Positions 31,991-44,162 of a stretch of 64,000 bases of DNA are shown one piece after another. The stretch covers positions 16,192,484 through 16,256,483 of the forward strand of contig CM055066.1 of NCBI GenBank assembly GCA_029204045.2, read 5' to 3'. Both the position numbers and the translations under genes were made by a program. Within the stretch, counting starts at the first letter, position 1. Every line of letters starts with the position of its first letter. The notes below the pieces were generated by a model. The model was not told where the DNA came from, searched no databases, and worked only from the letters and a program-made list of their open reading frames with translations. This DNA comes from Tillandsia leiboldiana. Taxonomy: Eukaryota; Streptophyta; Magnoliopsida; Poales; Bromeliaceae.

Positions 31991-34900
31991 CCCCTTTTCT
32001 TGGGCTTTTTGTCCCTTTTCCTGAGCTCCCCTGCCCTTGGGCCCTTCAGCAAGGTTAGAGATCTTTGTGTTGCGCATCTTCTGGCAGAGGCCCGGATTTT
32101 TTGGAAGCCGCGGCGTCGACGACTTCGGCATCGGAGTGCAGTGCGACGATTTTCCGTTGGAGGCCCGTTTCCGTCGCACTTCAGTCTGAGAGGTCTACAG
32201 AGCTACTCCGATGGTATTATTGGACGATTTCTACGGCGTTGGATTCACGAGAGGTAAGGCTTCGTTTTTTGTGTTGATTACTTCTCTGCATTTCGAGTTT
32301 TTGGCACAGTACCCGAGGCATCTTTGAGCCACTGTTTTGCTGGTGGATTTTTGGACAGCGGAGGCTTGTCGGATTTTTATCTCAGCGCTCATGCATCGGA
32401 ATGAGACGTTTAAAGACACGATTGATATCTACTCTTCGAGAGGAACGTGCTCATATTTTTATTGGATTTTTATGAGGTCATTTAGAGGGTGAGAATTAAG
32501 CTTCTTTACTGCTATCTTTTCAGCAGAACTGTGTTCTTGAGGGAATGGCTCCCAATGTTGTCCGAATTGTTTCTTGGCCTACAGGTATCAGAACGGGGCG
32601 TTTAAAGAGCCGATTTGGGGCTACTCGTCGCGAAGATCGCAACCGTCATTTTTCTGGGATTTTTAGAGGGCTGTATGCAGGTAGAAATCCCCCTCCTCTC
32701 TGCTTGTTGGTAAAAGCAGCGTGTGCTGTTTTTGGGAATATGTGGTATTTGGTTATTAATTGTTGGTGATGTTGTTGATTGGAATAGAGTTTGGGGCGGC
32801 TGTTTACCGAGGGAGCGGATCCGGCAGATTTTGGATTTCGTGTGGCTGCATACTTCACCGACTTCGGCTTTGCCTGCGGAATGCGTTTCAGGTGGGTGCT
32901 TTGTTCCAAGAACCGGTGGACGGCTCTCTAACTCTATATGTTAGAATTGCATGCAGGTGTAGGGTACAATACCTGGGATTGATTGGTAAGCTTAACAATG
33001 TTGATTTATAGGAATTGCAAGTTAATTATTCATATTATGACAATGGTATTAATCAGACATTTATGTTGATGTTTAGTGGAAGCTTACCTAAGGCAAGGTT
33101 ACCCTATATGATTAATTATCATGCCATGTTAGTACATAACCTTTTACGAGGTTGGTTTATGCAATGGGATAGGACTTTGTAGTTATGTGCAGGTTCTACT
33201 CTGAGGAGCGATTATGGACCGAGGATTATGGACAGGTATAGTCATTGATAATTTTGGCATGAGGTTTATTTTCTTTATTCTTCCTTGAGGACAAATGCAT
33301 GCTTGTATGGACATATAGTTAGGCCATCTTTTACTGCTGCACTACATATTGGAACTTGACTTAGGAGAAACCATGTTATTTCTTTCTCCTTCTTGTTAGT
33401 CAGGCGGTCTGTGTTGCTCGGGTGCGAGCAGGGGTCTGGGGTAGTGTAGCAGGGACATTGGTGACAGGGATGGGTTGTGCTGGATTGCGGCTGGCAGGGT
33501 GTTGGCGGTGACCGCGGACTTTGGGCGGTTGACCGGAGGTCGGTTATAGTACTTGGTTATGGACGGCAGGGTATTGCGGCAACCGCGGATATTGGGCGGT
33601 TGACCGGATATTTATTGATGTATCAGATTGGGTATTAGACTTTCCTCTAGTGGATGGAGTTTCCACTTATCGTTTACTGTTGTATCAATTTGGGGATCGG
33701 GTTTCCATTTAGTGGATGAGTTTTTCCCACTTTGATCATTGTCATGATCCAGTCCTGCTATACAGTGATACTCGATACAAAGATACTTGTGATACTGATG
33801 ACAGAGTTACTTTACTCGTGTGGGTCGCTCCCCTCGAGTGCCACTCCGGAGTAGGCGGTTTATATATGGCCAGTGAGTGCCAGACATTGTCTATGGCCAG
33901 TGAGAGCCAGACCTTGAGTATCGGTCAGTGAGTACCGATTTGTTAGCAGATACTTGAGACAGTTTGAGCAGGCAGTGCCAGTTTTTACTGGTCCATCGAT
34001 TGGGTTTATTCAGGAGAGGCTTTTTGTTACACTCGTGCCTGGGGGACCGAGTGGAGTCTAGTAGCTGTGTTTAGACCAGTGCTAGTGTTGTTGGGAACCG
34101 TTTGGGGATTGACGGTGGTCCCGAGGTTGTTGCGGGTTAGTCGACCGTTGTGCGAGAGGTTTGGTGATCTTGAGGCTATTCGTTCTGAGAGAGAGAGCGT
34201 GGATTCCGACTATAGCCTGCATGAGCCACTACTCGATAGCGAGTTAGTCCGTTTGGACGCCCTACGTAATTCCTGCCCGTCAGCGGGAGGTGGTTGTAGG
34301 GGGGCGCAGGTTTGACTGGACCCGGTGTGGCAGTCAGCTCGATTGGGTCGATTGAGCACCTCGTGTGCGAGTGTTGCATATCTTTATCAGAGTTTTCCCC
34401 TTTTGAGCATTTATATAGAGGCATGGTAGCTGTTGAGAGTCTCCAGCTTTCTTGTTCCGTTTTTACTGCATTAGTAATTCTATTGCCTCTAGAGGACTTG
34501 GTGGGCAGATCGTCGGACCTGGTGGCGACACCCACTGAGAACTCCTCTTTGGTGTAGTTCTCACACCCGTTGGGGGTCCCCCCCCCCCCTTTTTGTCCCT
34601 TCTCTCCTTTGTTTCGCAGAGTCTTAGCGGGTGTTGCTGATTCTGCGGTTGCTGTTCGAGGCGAGGGAGTCGCGAGCTAGATCCCTACCTATCTTTGGAG
34701 AGTAGCGGTACCCTTCCAGAGGAGATCTCCAGTACAATCGGTAGATTAGTGTTTTTATTTTCTCTTTGAGAGACTGATGTTTTGTGAGGATCTGACTTGT
34801 ACTGAGAGTCTGTACACTGTTGTATCATTTATTTATTCAGGATTACCTCCCTGTTGAGTCCAGAGTTTGTATTTGAGGTTATTGTATGATTATCATTATG

Positions 34901-35105
34901 GGAGATGGACCTTGTACCTTTAGTTCCAGTTGTACAGATCTTTGGTTTTAATTTTACAGCAGTTTTATCTTTTAGCTCTGATATCTATTTAGCTGTAGCA
35001 CTTTTCTTGCAGGTTGGACGCTTCGCCTATGCGGGTTTGGCATAGGTGGCGGATCTGTTGGCGAGCCCGGGTCGCAGTTTCGACCCCGGGGCGTGACAGA
35101 TTAGG

Positions 35106-35117
35106 TGGTATCAGAGC
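35106..35117 (+). other. Gy-B primer binding site
   Basis: TGGTATCAGAGC, initiator tRNA-Met type, seven bases after the 5' LTR. Confidence 0.88.
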
Positions 35118-36240
35118 CTAGGTTGTAGGTCATGGTGGACTTAGAAACCCTAGGCTTGTGGTTGGACCCTAGGATGACTTCGTGAGAGTCGTGATTTGTA
35201 GCGAGAGTCCTGATTGAGTTTTACACCTCTTCCAAGGGACGGGATGAGTGATTGGCATATTTATTCTCCTAAGTAGTTATGTTGGCTGCAGACAACATAA
35301 CGCTGTGGAATGGGTGACATCCTCTAGACTTTCGCTGGATTGGGTCGAGCGTTGTTGTGTGCTGATTTGTGGTTTCGTCGTGGCGAGCGGTGTCTCCCCG
35401 ACGCTGGGTTTGAGACCCTTGTGCATCCTGTCCTGACAGTTGAGCTTGAACGGTTGGTTTTGGGCCGGATACCCGGATTGAGGTCAGAGAACTCCGGACC
35501 CAGATGACAGGATCGTCAGAGGCATATCAGCGGCAGAGTGGGCAGCTGGTCTGGGTGACACAGTTGTCGGAGCACTGAGTGGCCCCCTCCGTGCCAATGC
35601 TTAGTGTCGAGGCACCGAGGCAGGGTGGATAGTTGACAGCAGAGGAGCTGTGGGGCATGTTTGATTAGGTGAGCCAGATTTGGCAGGTGAACCACCCCGA
35701 CTCGTAAGATTGAGTTTGGAGCCTTTGGAGGCCGAGTCGTGGTTAGTGGTGATGGAGTGATCAATTGAGAGCCTCCCTGTGCTAGAGAGTTATGCAGTTG
35801 TTGAACTGCGCGCTCCAGGTTTCGAGGGACGAGGCGCATAGGATATGTGAGACTGGGAGTGGATTGCGCCAGGATACCTTTCAGTTTATTCGGTCCCTCC
35901 TGTACAAATTTTGGATTGGGGATGCCTTGATAGAGTAGGCATGGTGTTTGGAGCTGGGCGCTGCAGTTCCTTTGGATGGGGATCTGCCGCTGGAGGCGTG
36001 TTCTGGATGGTGGCGCTTGGTGCTAGGTGATGGAGGACAGATCAGCCGGCAGAGGCATCTTCGTTTGCTTTCCTGGATGGTGGATATCCTTGTGGATGGT
36101 TGATGTAAAGCTTACCCGAGAGAATGTTACCCTTGTGATTGATAACATGCATTTTGGGGTATAATATATGTGATTGAGGGGTGAGCTAGTAAGGATAATT
36201 GTATAAGGAATGGCGTGAGTTATTTGTGTTTTGTCAGATA
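35118..36240 (+). other. Gy-B leader and decayed gag region
   Basis: No frame of useful length on the plus strand and no recognisable gag domain; stop codons are frequent in all frames. Confidence 0.5.
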
Positions 36241-37060
36241 ACGGTTGTATTAATGGATGTCGGAGAAGTCGGAGACCGGGTGGACCCCGGTGGCAGCATC
36301 AACATCCCTATCAGAGTAGCGCAGCGGCAGCGTGGTTTTGTAGTCTGCGGAGGACCGTATCCGTCGCCGCAGTGTGAGCAGAGACAGAGGTAGTGCTCCC
36401 TTTGTGATTGGTTTGGATATTTTCTGGCAGACTGGGCAACAACCGCCTGCTTTATGTGGATGAGATTGTGACGCCTGGTTAGAGAGCGCCATGGTAGTGG
36501 ATTGGGTTGTTGCAGGTGTGATTTCATCACAGCAGTCGGAGTTAGTGCACTTTGCGTTCCGGCATGGACTAGAGGCAGAGTTGTTACCACGTGCACTAGA
36601 GGTACAGGATACCGTCGGGTTGTGCATGTGAAGGAGGCTTGTGGATCATGTCCAGTGCCGTTGAGACCATGAGTTATACCGGCAAACCTATTGGTATGGG
36701 TGGCAGTTCGGTGTTTTGACCCAGTGCTTGGGATTGGTTGGCACCATACCACTGGATGGTTAAGTGCGGAGGTAGTGATGACTGTGACATTCTGCGAGGC
36801 AGACAAAAGGATGCTGTTGTAGGGAGACTGTTAGAGCACACTGGTTTTAGCGATAGTGTGAGATGAGTTTTTGGCGGAACCGGGACTAAAGGATATTTCT
36901 ATTGCTGCGAAATCCCGGGTGTGAGTCCACTCGAGCCGATGATTATGCCGCCAGTTAGGGAGATTGAGATTGCGATTGACGTGGTTCTGAAAACCGCGCC
37001 AACCTCAATAGCACCTCATGGATATCATCTGTAAGAGCTGGGAGAGTTGATGGCACCGGT
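36241..37060 (+). pseudogene. Decayed gag-pol of Gy-B
   Basis: Two remnants can be read. Near 36330-36390 a CGGPYPSPQCEQRQR stretch resembles CGGPHRASRCKKRHG in the Gy-A gag, just before its zinc knuckle; a stop follows. At 36948-37050 the frame PPVREIEIAIDVVLKTAP then HGYHL matches the usual linker before Ty3 reverse transcriptase and ends in TAA. Everything downstream is displaced by the Gy-A insertion at 37141. The minus-strand frame at 36234-36806 is a shadow. Confidence 0.6.
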
Positions 37061-37140
37061 TCAGGGATCTGATAGATCGAGGGTCTGTTTGACCTCGTGA
37101 CACGTTGTTGATACACGACTGTGAGAGCTCTTTTGTGGTT

Positions 37141-40100
37141 TGTGTCACGCCCCGAGACCGCCAATTTGGACAGTTTGAGAACGCCAACAGACCCGCCAAT
37201 CGGGCATGACCTCTCTATACCCGAAAGGAACGGCAACATTCATCTCAATAAAAACAATCAATCAATCAGGGATGATATCAGAGTAAACCACTACTAACTA
37301 AACACTTTCATCCATTAAACAACAAGTTTAAACGATAATGAAAGCAACCACATGAGTGAACCATAATATAAATTTATTACATTTTACAACTTTCAACTTG
37401 CAATTAAAATATTACAATTCTTTTACATCATTTTCCTCACAAATACAAGGTTCACTCAAAATAAAAACACAAAATGTGAACTGGCGACTCTAGACTGCTA
37501 GGTCGCTAAGCTGCCGGGCCCTTGCCCCTGTCGTGTGCCTCGCTCGACGTACCTGTATCTGTACCTGGAAAAATGGTCACCCAAGGGTGTGAGAACTACT
37601 TAAAGTTCTCAGTGGGTTCAACCACCGAGAAAAAGTGTCCACACCACTTGGTCCAATGGAAGCAATAATAATAGAATGCTAGGAAAGCTATAACATCAAT
37701 ATTAAAATGCTGATATGCATATAATATGTCACTACACTATCTGTGTATACTCCTCGACTCAACACTACTCTGTCCAGCCAAACTAGGCCACTAACCACAA
37801 ACTCGGCCACTATGCCGCTGTATATAGGGTTAAACTAACCCAGCCACCTAAGCCACTCTATTACCTCTTTATTCTTTTCACATTCTTGTATTTTAATCTC
37901 AAGCTACTCGCCCCTTGGAAAACCTCGCCCAACGGGCCCCCGCCCGGCAGTCATGCTACCATAAGGCGAGATAGTCCAATGTTATCGTTAGCTTTTCTTT
38001 TTCTCTTTTCTTTTCTCATTGCCTCAAATGAGTTTAAGGCACCTTGGCACTCATTTTCCTCGAGAGTGAAATCTGCTCAACCCTCTCGTCTCGAATGAGT
38101 TTAAAGCACCTTGGCACTCATTCACTAGGGAGTGAAATCTGCTCAACCCTCCCCTTTGGCAACTTGCCCATTTTCTTTAATTCACTTGTGAGTGACATAT
38201 GCTCAACCCTCCCATTAGCCATTTAGACTTTTCTTTATCGAGACCGAGGGTTCCAAAAGACGGATGCCTACAACCCCAATCAAACAAGAACAGGTTGTAG
38301 CACCGCCTCCCGTAGTGCTCGGCCCAATGTGGTTTACTTTTCTTTAAGCATTACTTTCTTTTATTCAATTAAGACTTTACCTTCTTTGCACTTTAAGCAT
38401 TATCTTTACATTTTTTGTTTCAGATGAGTTTAAAGCACCTTGGCACTCATCTACCCAGGAGTGACATATGCTCAACCCTCCCGTTAGCATTTGTGCCTAA
38501 ATGCTTTTCTTTTACTTTTCTCTTTTATCCTAAGTTTTTTACTCTAGGATAGTCTGGGTGTCTCTAACACCAAATTAGATTTGAACTCCTTATTCATTTA
38601 CATTTACACTTTACCTTGCCACTTGGCGATTTCTTTAGCTCCTTAGCCCCTTTTTAACTTTTCCTACTTGCTTGTTTTCATTTTGCAACCCTATGTTCAT
38701 AATTAACCTTAGGGTTTCACTATGTCACAAGGACATTAACCATTTCGAATTTCCTGGCATAGAGTTATTAACTCTACATTCACTTTACATTGGCCTAGAG
38801 TTTATTAACTCTAATTGCATTCAACTTATCCCTAGAGTTCATTAACTCTATTTTTAACCCCACATCATTTTTACCCTAGAGTTCATTAACTCTAAGTTCC
38901 ACTTTTCATTATCCCTAGAGTTTATTAACTCTATGATTTTCTCTTTTCGCATTAACCTAGAGTACATTGACCCTATGTTTTTTTTTCCATGCTTTACTTG
39001 TCCTAGAGTTCATAAACTCTATGTTAAGTACTATATATTCAACCTTAGGTTTTCTTTACCTAAGTTCCAGGTCATGCTCATCCTAGAGTTCCTTTACTCT
39101 ATGTTGATCACTCTATCCGATGTCCTTAGGTTATCACCTAAGACAATGCCGCTCGTTAAATCCTAGGATCAACTCCTAAGTTGATGTCACTCATTAAACC
39201 CCTAAACTAGGTTTTCTCCTAGTTTTATTACCAACATGCTCTTTTCCCTTATGTCCTGCATGATTCCTAGGGTTATACCCTTCATGATCACAATCAAGAA
39301 TAGCTAACCACTCTCATGCATGCAATTATTTTCATCTCATTCATATAACAATATTTACTTCTACGCATACATATTTATCATAATTCCCAACACCTCTAAC
39401 ATGCTACTATCATGCTTCTAAATCGAAAAGCAAAGGAGCAAGAGGAGAGGTCACCCAATTTCGGCAGAATCCCCCACCTCGGTTTACCGCCAATTGCTTG
39501 TAGACACTTGCAATTGGGCTCCCGCGGCTCACTTGCTCCGTTCGAGTCCGTACTCAAAAAATTGCCGAGATCGTGTTGGCTCCAATTTAATGCTGCTAGA
39601 CGTATTATTTCCACCTTCAATTTATAAAATTAAAGGATAAATTAGTTTACGACCTCGAATCTAAAAACACTAATTCACACCTTTAAACTTATGCCCATAT
39701 GACCGATAAAGAGGAATCGGACATCGCCGGAAATTCGACCGTTCCGGATCGCACCAACCATCTCGTTTCGATACTAAATGATAGGGAATTAAATTAATTT
39801 AACTCCCGATGTCGTTTCGGCACCTTACGACGCTAACGAATGCGAAAACACCTATTTCGGTCATTTTTGCAATTCGGCCGTTGGAACTCCGCCGGTTTAC
39901 AAATTAACATTGCTAGGCATGTTTCTCCAACCTCTAATTAGAGATTTGCATGATCAATTTAGATCAAAACCCCAAAAATTCAAGATTCTAAAATTTAAAC
40001 CCTAGGTTCAAACTTGTTTAATTTCATCGCGATTTCTCCACGATTTTCGCCGATTTCTTCGACAAGAATTCTTCTAAGATCACATACATTATAAATCTAA

Positions 40101-40856
40101 AGAATTACGAAAAAATTAAATTTATTTTTTGCAAAACTCACCTCAAAGAGCCAAGATTTCGAGCTTTTCTTGGTTCAAAAGCTCGCCCTCGCTCGTTGTA
40201 GGCTCCCCGCAAATCGCCCCGCGATTTCGTGCACGTTAGAGTGAGAAATCTAGAGAGAGAAAGTAAGGTGAGAAGGAAAGGGAGAGCTCTCCATGGAGGT
40301 GTGGTCTGTATGTGTGCGTGCGTGGGTGGAGAAGAAGAAGAAAAGGGAAAGTGCTTTTATGCATAAAGGAACCCCCCACAATAGTGGTAATTCACTATTT
40401 AGTCCAATTTTGATCTGATACTTGCCTGCGGAGCCCTTCTGAGTATCCGTTTGCGCTCAAATTTGACAGGCAGGCTCATCTCAACTTAATTTATCACGAA
40501 AAATTTTAAATTTTCAGTTTGGGCCATTTCTGGGTCACCAAAAGTCTCGCTGTATCCAGAATCGCTGGCGGACCCCGTTCTCACTATCCGGGCATCCGAT
40601 CAACTCGAAACTATTTCTGTAGCCATAAAATATATTTACGGAGCTCCCGTAATTTTTTCGAAATTTTCTGACACCGTGAATTTTCTGCTAAAAATCTGGG
40701 CCCACTCTCAAATAAAATTTTAGATCTCTCATTTTTATCCCGATTTGGGCCCAATTCGCTTCCAAATTATTCTTTACTTCTCTAACTTTCATAAAAATAG
40801 TATTTCATACTATTTTTATTTACATTTATTTATATACCAAAATCCGGTACATTACA
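37141..40856 (-). mobile_element. Gy-A array, LTR a (3' LTR)
   Basis: 3716 bp, TGTCACGCCCCGAG to GGTACATTACA on plus, followed by a minus-strand PPT. It lacks the GC-rich U3 and ERSE-like modules found in the longer relatives. The CAATTGC hairpin lies at 39491-39516. Left flank is TGGTT (37136-37140); the right partner would be in or near the N gap. Confidence 0.9.
38760..39270. repeat. Ladder of small hairpins in Gy-A LTR
   Basis: At least eight units of the type TAGAGTT-N3/4-AACTCTA, some degenerate, are followed by CTTAGG...CCTAAG and CTAGG...CCTAG palindromes. They come about every 35-60 bases. The same ladder is at 45780-46285, with relatives at about 22660-23400 and 26230-26780. Confidence 0.8.
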
Positions 40857-40875
40857 TTCTACCCCCCTTAAAGAG
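40857..40875 (-). other. Gy-A polypurine tract (copy 1)
   Basis: Plus strand TTCTACCCCCCTTAAAGAG directly after LTR a; the minus strand is a purine run. The same lies at 47883-47901. Confidence 0.85.
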
Positions 40876-41167
40876 TTTCGTCCGCGAAACTTAAATCGCA
40901 TCTCAATTCGAAATTAATCGAATAAGAGGGATTACGCCCCTGAACGCTGGCTCACCGCACATCCTTACCGGCATCACATCGCCGGTCCACCAAAACTATA
41001 CGAACATCCCATTCGTGGATCCCTATCTCCACTCAGAGAAATTTCAGACCTCGTGTCTGATCACTTTCACTAAGCGAGTGAAAGACACATTCGAGCACTT
41101 GCTCTCTCAATTGCCATGAATGACCCAGTCTTTTCTTGCGAAATCTCCACTTTAATTCCGCCATCAT

Positions 41168-41203
<36 letters not shown>

Positions 41204-42458
41204 CGAGGTTGCATCTGCAACCTATTACACTTTCCACGTTTTCGTGCCGTTCCGCTGCCTGATGTGAAGGGCAACGGCCAATCCACGAGTTCTCAACTAA
41301 CCCGTTTATTCCGGACTACTAATAGATCCACAGACCACGGTCCAATATGGGCCTATAGCCCAAATACTAGCTTGACAATGTGCAACGGCTCTCACTCGCA
41401 CGCTGACCCAATCATCATACGGGTAGATCCTCAATTAGGATTACTGCACCCACACTCCTACTAGGAGCAACAGCATCTCAACCATCACCAGCCCTATGGC
41501 CGGGTCACGTCTACACCATCAGTGTACTAACAGCCTCAAGGCTCACATGTGGCTTTCCACATCCTCGGGTCATCGCTCGGACTACCGCCCCGACCAAATC
41601 TCTATCATGCCCCGCCCTCAGGTCTCGGGCAGTTGTCTCTCACAGCCGACTGCGCCTGCCCACTGGGCTACAGGCCCACAGTCCACACACATGGTCCAGG
41701 CACGGGTCGTCCTAAAGCAAACCCACTAATTGTCGCCACGCGACCACTACGCTCCACTGAGCAAAAACCCACTAACTAGTCGTCAATCCACGACCCGAAC
41801 AATCTATCGACTCTTGTCACACCGAGTATAAGCTAAGGTGCCACTTAATCAGCCCTCTCTAGCTGAACGGTACTTGTGCTCCGCGAGCACCTAAACGGTT
41901 GGGCGTCCTACGCCCCTACGCTAACTCGCAAAATCCAGTGTTAAGCGATTTGCTTCAGCACACCTATGGCTCCTGTGCACCTCTCCCAACTGGGTTGAGG
42001 CACCACAATAACTATTCACCAACTCCGGTGATTAACATGCGCACCCTACGGTGGCAACCCTTGCCATTATACCGATCCGTCAAACCGGCGCCATAAAACT
42101 CCCGCTCTATCGAGAGGTCCTCGCATCTTGAAGCCTACTTCGGGCCTCACCAACCCTACTATGTGGCAATTTAGCCACAATCAACACGTCACACGGTTAC
42201 TACCGTCATCAGGGGCGAATTATCGCCACCTGGTCCACAAGTCTTTCTTGCCCTAAATATTAGGACACAACACTTGGCTTTTACCACATAGCGATCACCA
42301 TTGTCTTGTGAGTCGGTTTCCCACCGAGTCACAGCTGAACCTAATCGGTCGCATTTCGCCTACAAACTAGCTGGCGCCTACTCGCGCACAACTAACACAA
42401 CCAGCCTAGCTAGGATGCAGTGCTCATAATGGTTATGATTTATATGCAATTACATTAA
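40876..42458 (-). other. Gy-A internal region without pol
   Basis: The place where protease, RT and integrase would lie holds only 1.6 kb with no domain in any frame. A run of 30 T (41170-41199) is 26 T in copy 2. Short open frames here are not supported. Confidence 0.65.
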
Positions 42459-43820
42459 TTAACACATACCTGCCATGACGTCGTCGTCTACAGCTGGCTC
42501 ATCCTCCATCACCCAAGTAGAGAAAGCCTGCCCACCCGACACTTGGCTTGGCTTAGTTGGTCGCTCTGCTGGTAGGGCCAATACAGCCCCCGAATCCTGC
42601 CACTGGGCACCCTGATTCGTTGCAGTCGCCCAAGCTAAAGGCACACCCTCAAAACACTCTGAGGACACGTGGCCCGGCTGGCCACATTTATAACACCTTC
42701 CATGGCGCTTCTTGCACCGCGACGCTCGATGTGGTCCACCACAAATGACGCACCACCCGTGTGCCACCGACCTTCGAAACTCTTGAGAGTGCCACTGTTG
42801 CCGCTGCTGCTTAGGGGGCCACTGGTAGTCAACCGAACTCCCAGAGCCACCCTGGTGCCTTATCTCTTCCTCGCCCCTCTTGTAAGTTTCATGCTCTCGG
42901 CGCATCACGGCCTCACCCCGCTCAACCAAGCGGGCGCGATCCACAATCTCTCGATAGGTTGCGATGTTAAACGGTTGGACCTTTGAGTAAATACCGGGCC
43001 GTAGGCCCCGCTCAAAACATCTCGTTTTGTCCCACTCGCTGCGCACAACGGAGGGAAGGCAGCTAACGATGCGAGCGAACTCGTACTAGTACTCCTGCAC
43101 AGAGCGACTCCCCTAACGAAGAGTCCGAAAATCTTCTTCCATTTGCTGCTTAGCACTGTCGGGAAAATACTTTGCAAAAAGGAGTTCCTTAAACTCCTCC
43201 CACATTGGTGTAGGCAAGCCGGCCTTAGCCCGCCCCTCAAGCTCTGCCTTCCACCAGCGGTATGCCATTCCATCGAGGAAGGGGACCGCCCTAGCGACTC
43301 GATCCCGATCCGGTACCCGTAGGTTCGAGAACAACTTCTCCATGGAGTCAACCCAGGATTCCACGATCATAGGGTTCGAATCCTTGCTGGTAAACATAGG
43401 CGAGTTGAACCTCTGAAAACTTGCAAGGCTCTCCATCGCCCGATCTTGTTCCGCTTTCTGGGCCACATATTCAGCGTCAAATGCAACTGAGTCAGCCCAG
43501 TGGGGCACCTCCCTTGTGACCCCAACTGGTCGTGCAGGGCATGCTGACATAGGCTCGGCGGCCACTGTCGTACCCTCAACGGTCGCCCCTACACGTGGCG
43601 ATGCCGCGTGCTCGTGCGCTGTCCGCGCAGCCTCAGCTTGCTGCGCTAACAGCCCCTGGAGCCTATCAATCTGCTCTGCCTGTCGGCGAGAGATCACTGC
43701 CTGCTGCTGGACCACGCCGACAAGCGCGGCCAACTGCTCTCGCAACTCGTATACTTCATTCGACCTGGAGCCCTCTCCTGGCCCAAGCCGAGTGGAGCGC
43801 GCCTCCCGTCGTGGTGCCAT
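42459..43820 (-). pseudogene. gag: Gy-A gag with two in-frame stops
   Basis: The start is ATG at 43820 (MAPRREARS); the open frame extends 15 codons further up without homology. Domain order: a Gln/Arg-rich helical N-terminus, the retrotransposon gag domain (SWVDSMEKLF, MAYRWWKAEL, FAKYFPDS), a linker, a CVICGGPHRASRC motif, a CCHC zinc knuckle CYKCGQPGHVSSEC, and an acidic tail ending MAGMC before TAA at 42459. TAG codons at 43113-43115 and about 27 bases further on split the frame; both recur in copy 2. The full-length product would be about 453 residues, so it cannot be made without readthrough. Confidence 0.88.
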
Positions 43821-44162
43821 GGTTAAATCTGCACACCACAAAGAACTGATCAGTCCAAATCCCACAATTTGGACAACGTGTAACTAAACACCGTAAAACA
43901 GCTCGTCGACCCAATCATGCGAAAGTATAGGAGGGCACTCCCTTTCATCTCCAACATTACGTTGTCGGCCGCCAACGTAATAGTCCGAAGAATGAAAGCT
44001 CATTACCCTCGATCAATCCCAATATCCTTCTTGGGAATCAACACGTACTAATCGAATACTTTCGCCCAAATATCCACGCACTCTCTCGTGCTAATCCCTA
44101 GGGTCTCCCTAAGGTTTGCTAACCACCTAGGACTATTCCTAGGCTCTGATACCACTCTAATC
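43821..44162 (-). other. Gy-A leader and PBS (copy 1)
   Basis: The 5' leader on the minus strand. PBS TGGTATCAGAGC lies at 44143-44154, eight bases from the LTR. No gene. Confidence 0.85.

Larger units (their letters stand above)
31118..35098 (+). mobile_element. Gy-B 5' LTR
   Basis: 3981 bp, TGTGGTGACCCGG to GGGGCGTGACA, followed by a PBS. It pairs with 52420-56443, but the two differ by many substitutions and indels, so the element is old. Features: ERSE-like U3, TATA CTATAAATAG at 31981-31990, and paired GGGCGGTTGACCGGA repeats (about 33490-33610). Short open frames in it (for example 31312-31830, 32545-32769) have no recognisable domain. Confidence 0.88.

Noticed and set aside
36234..36806. 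190-codon minus-strand frame
   Set aside because: Antisense to the decayed Gy-B gag-pol; no domain.
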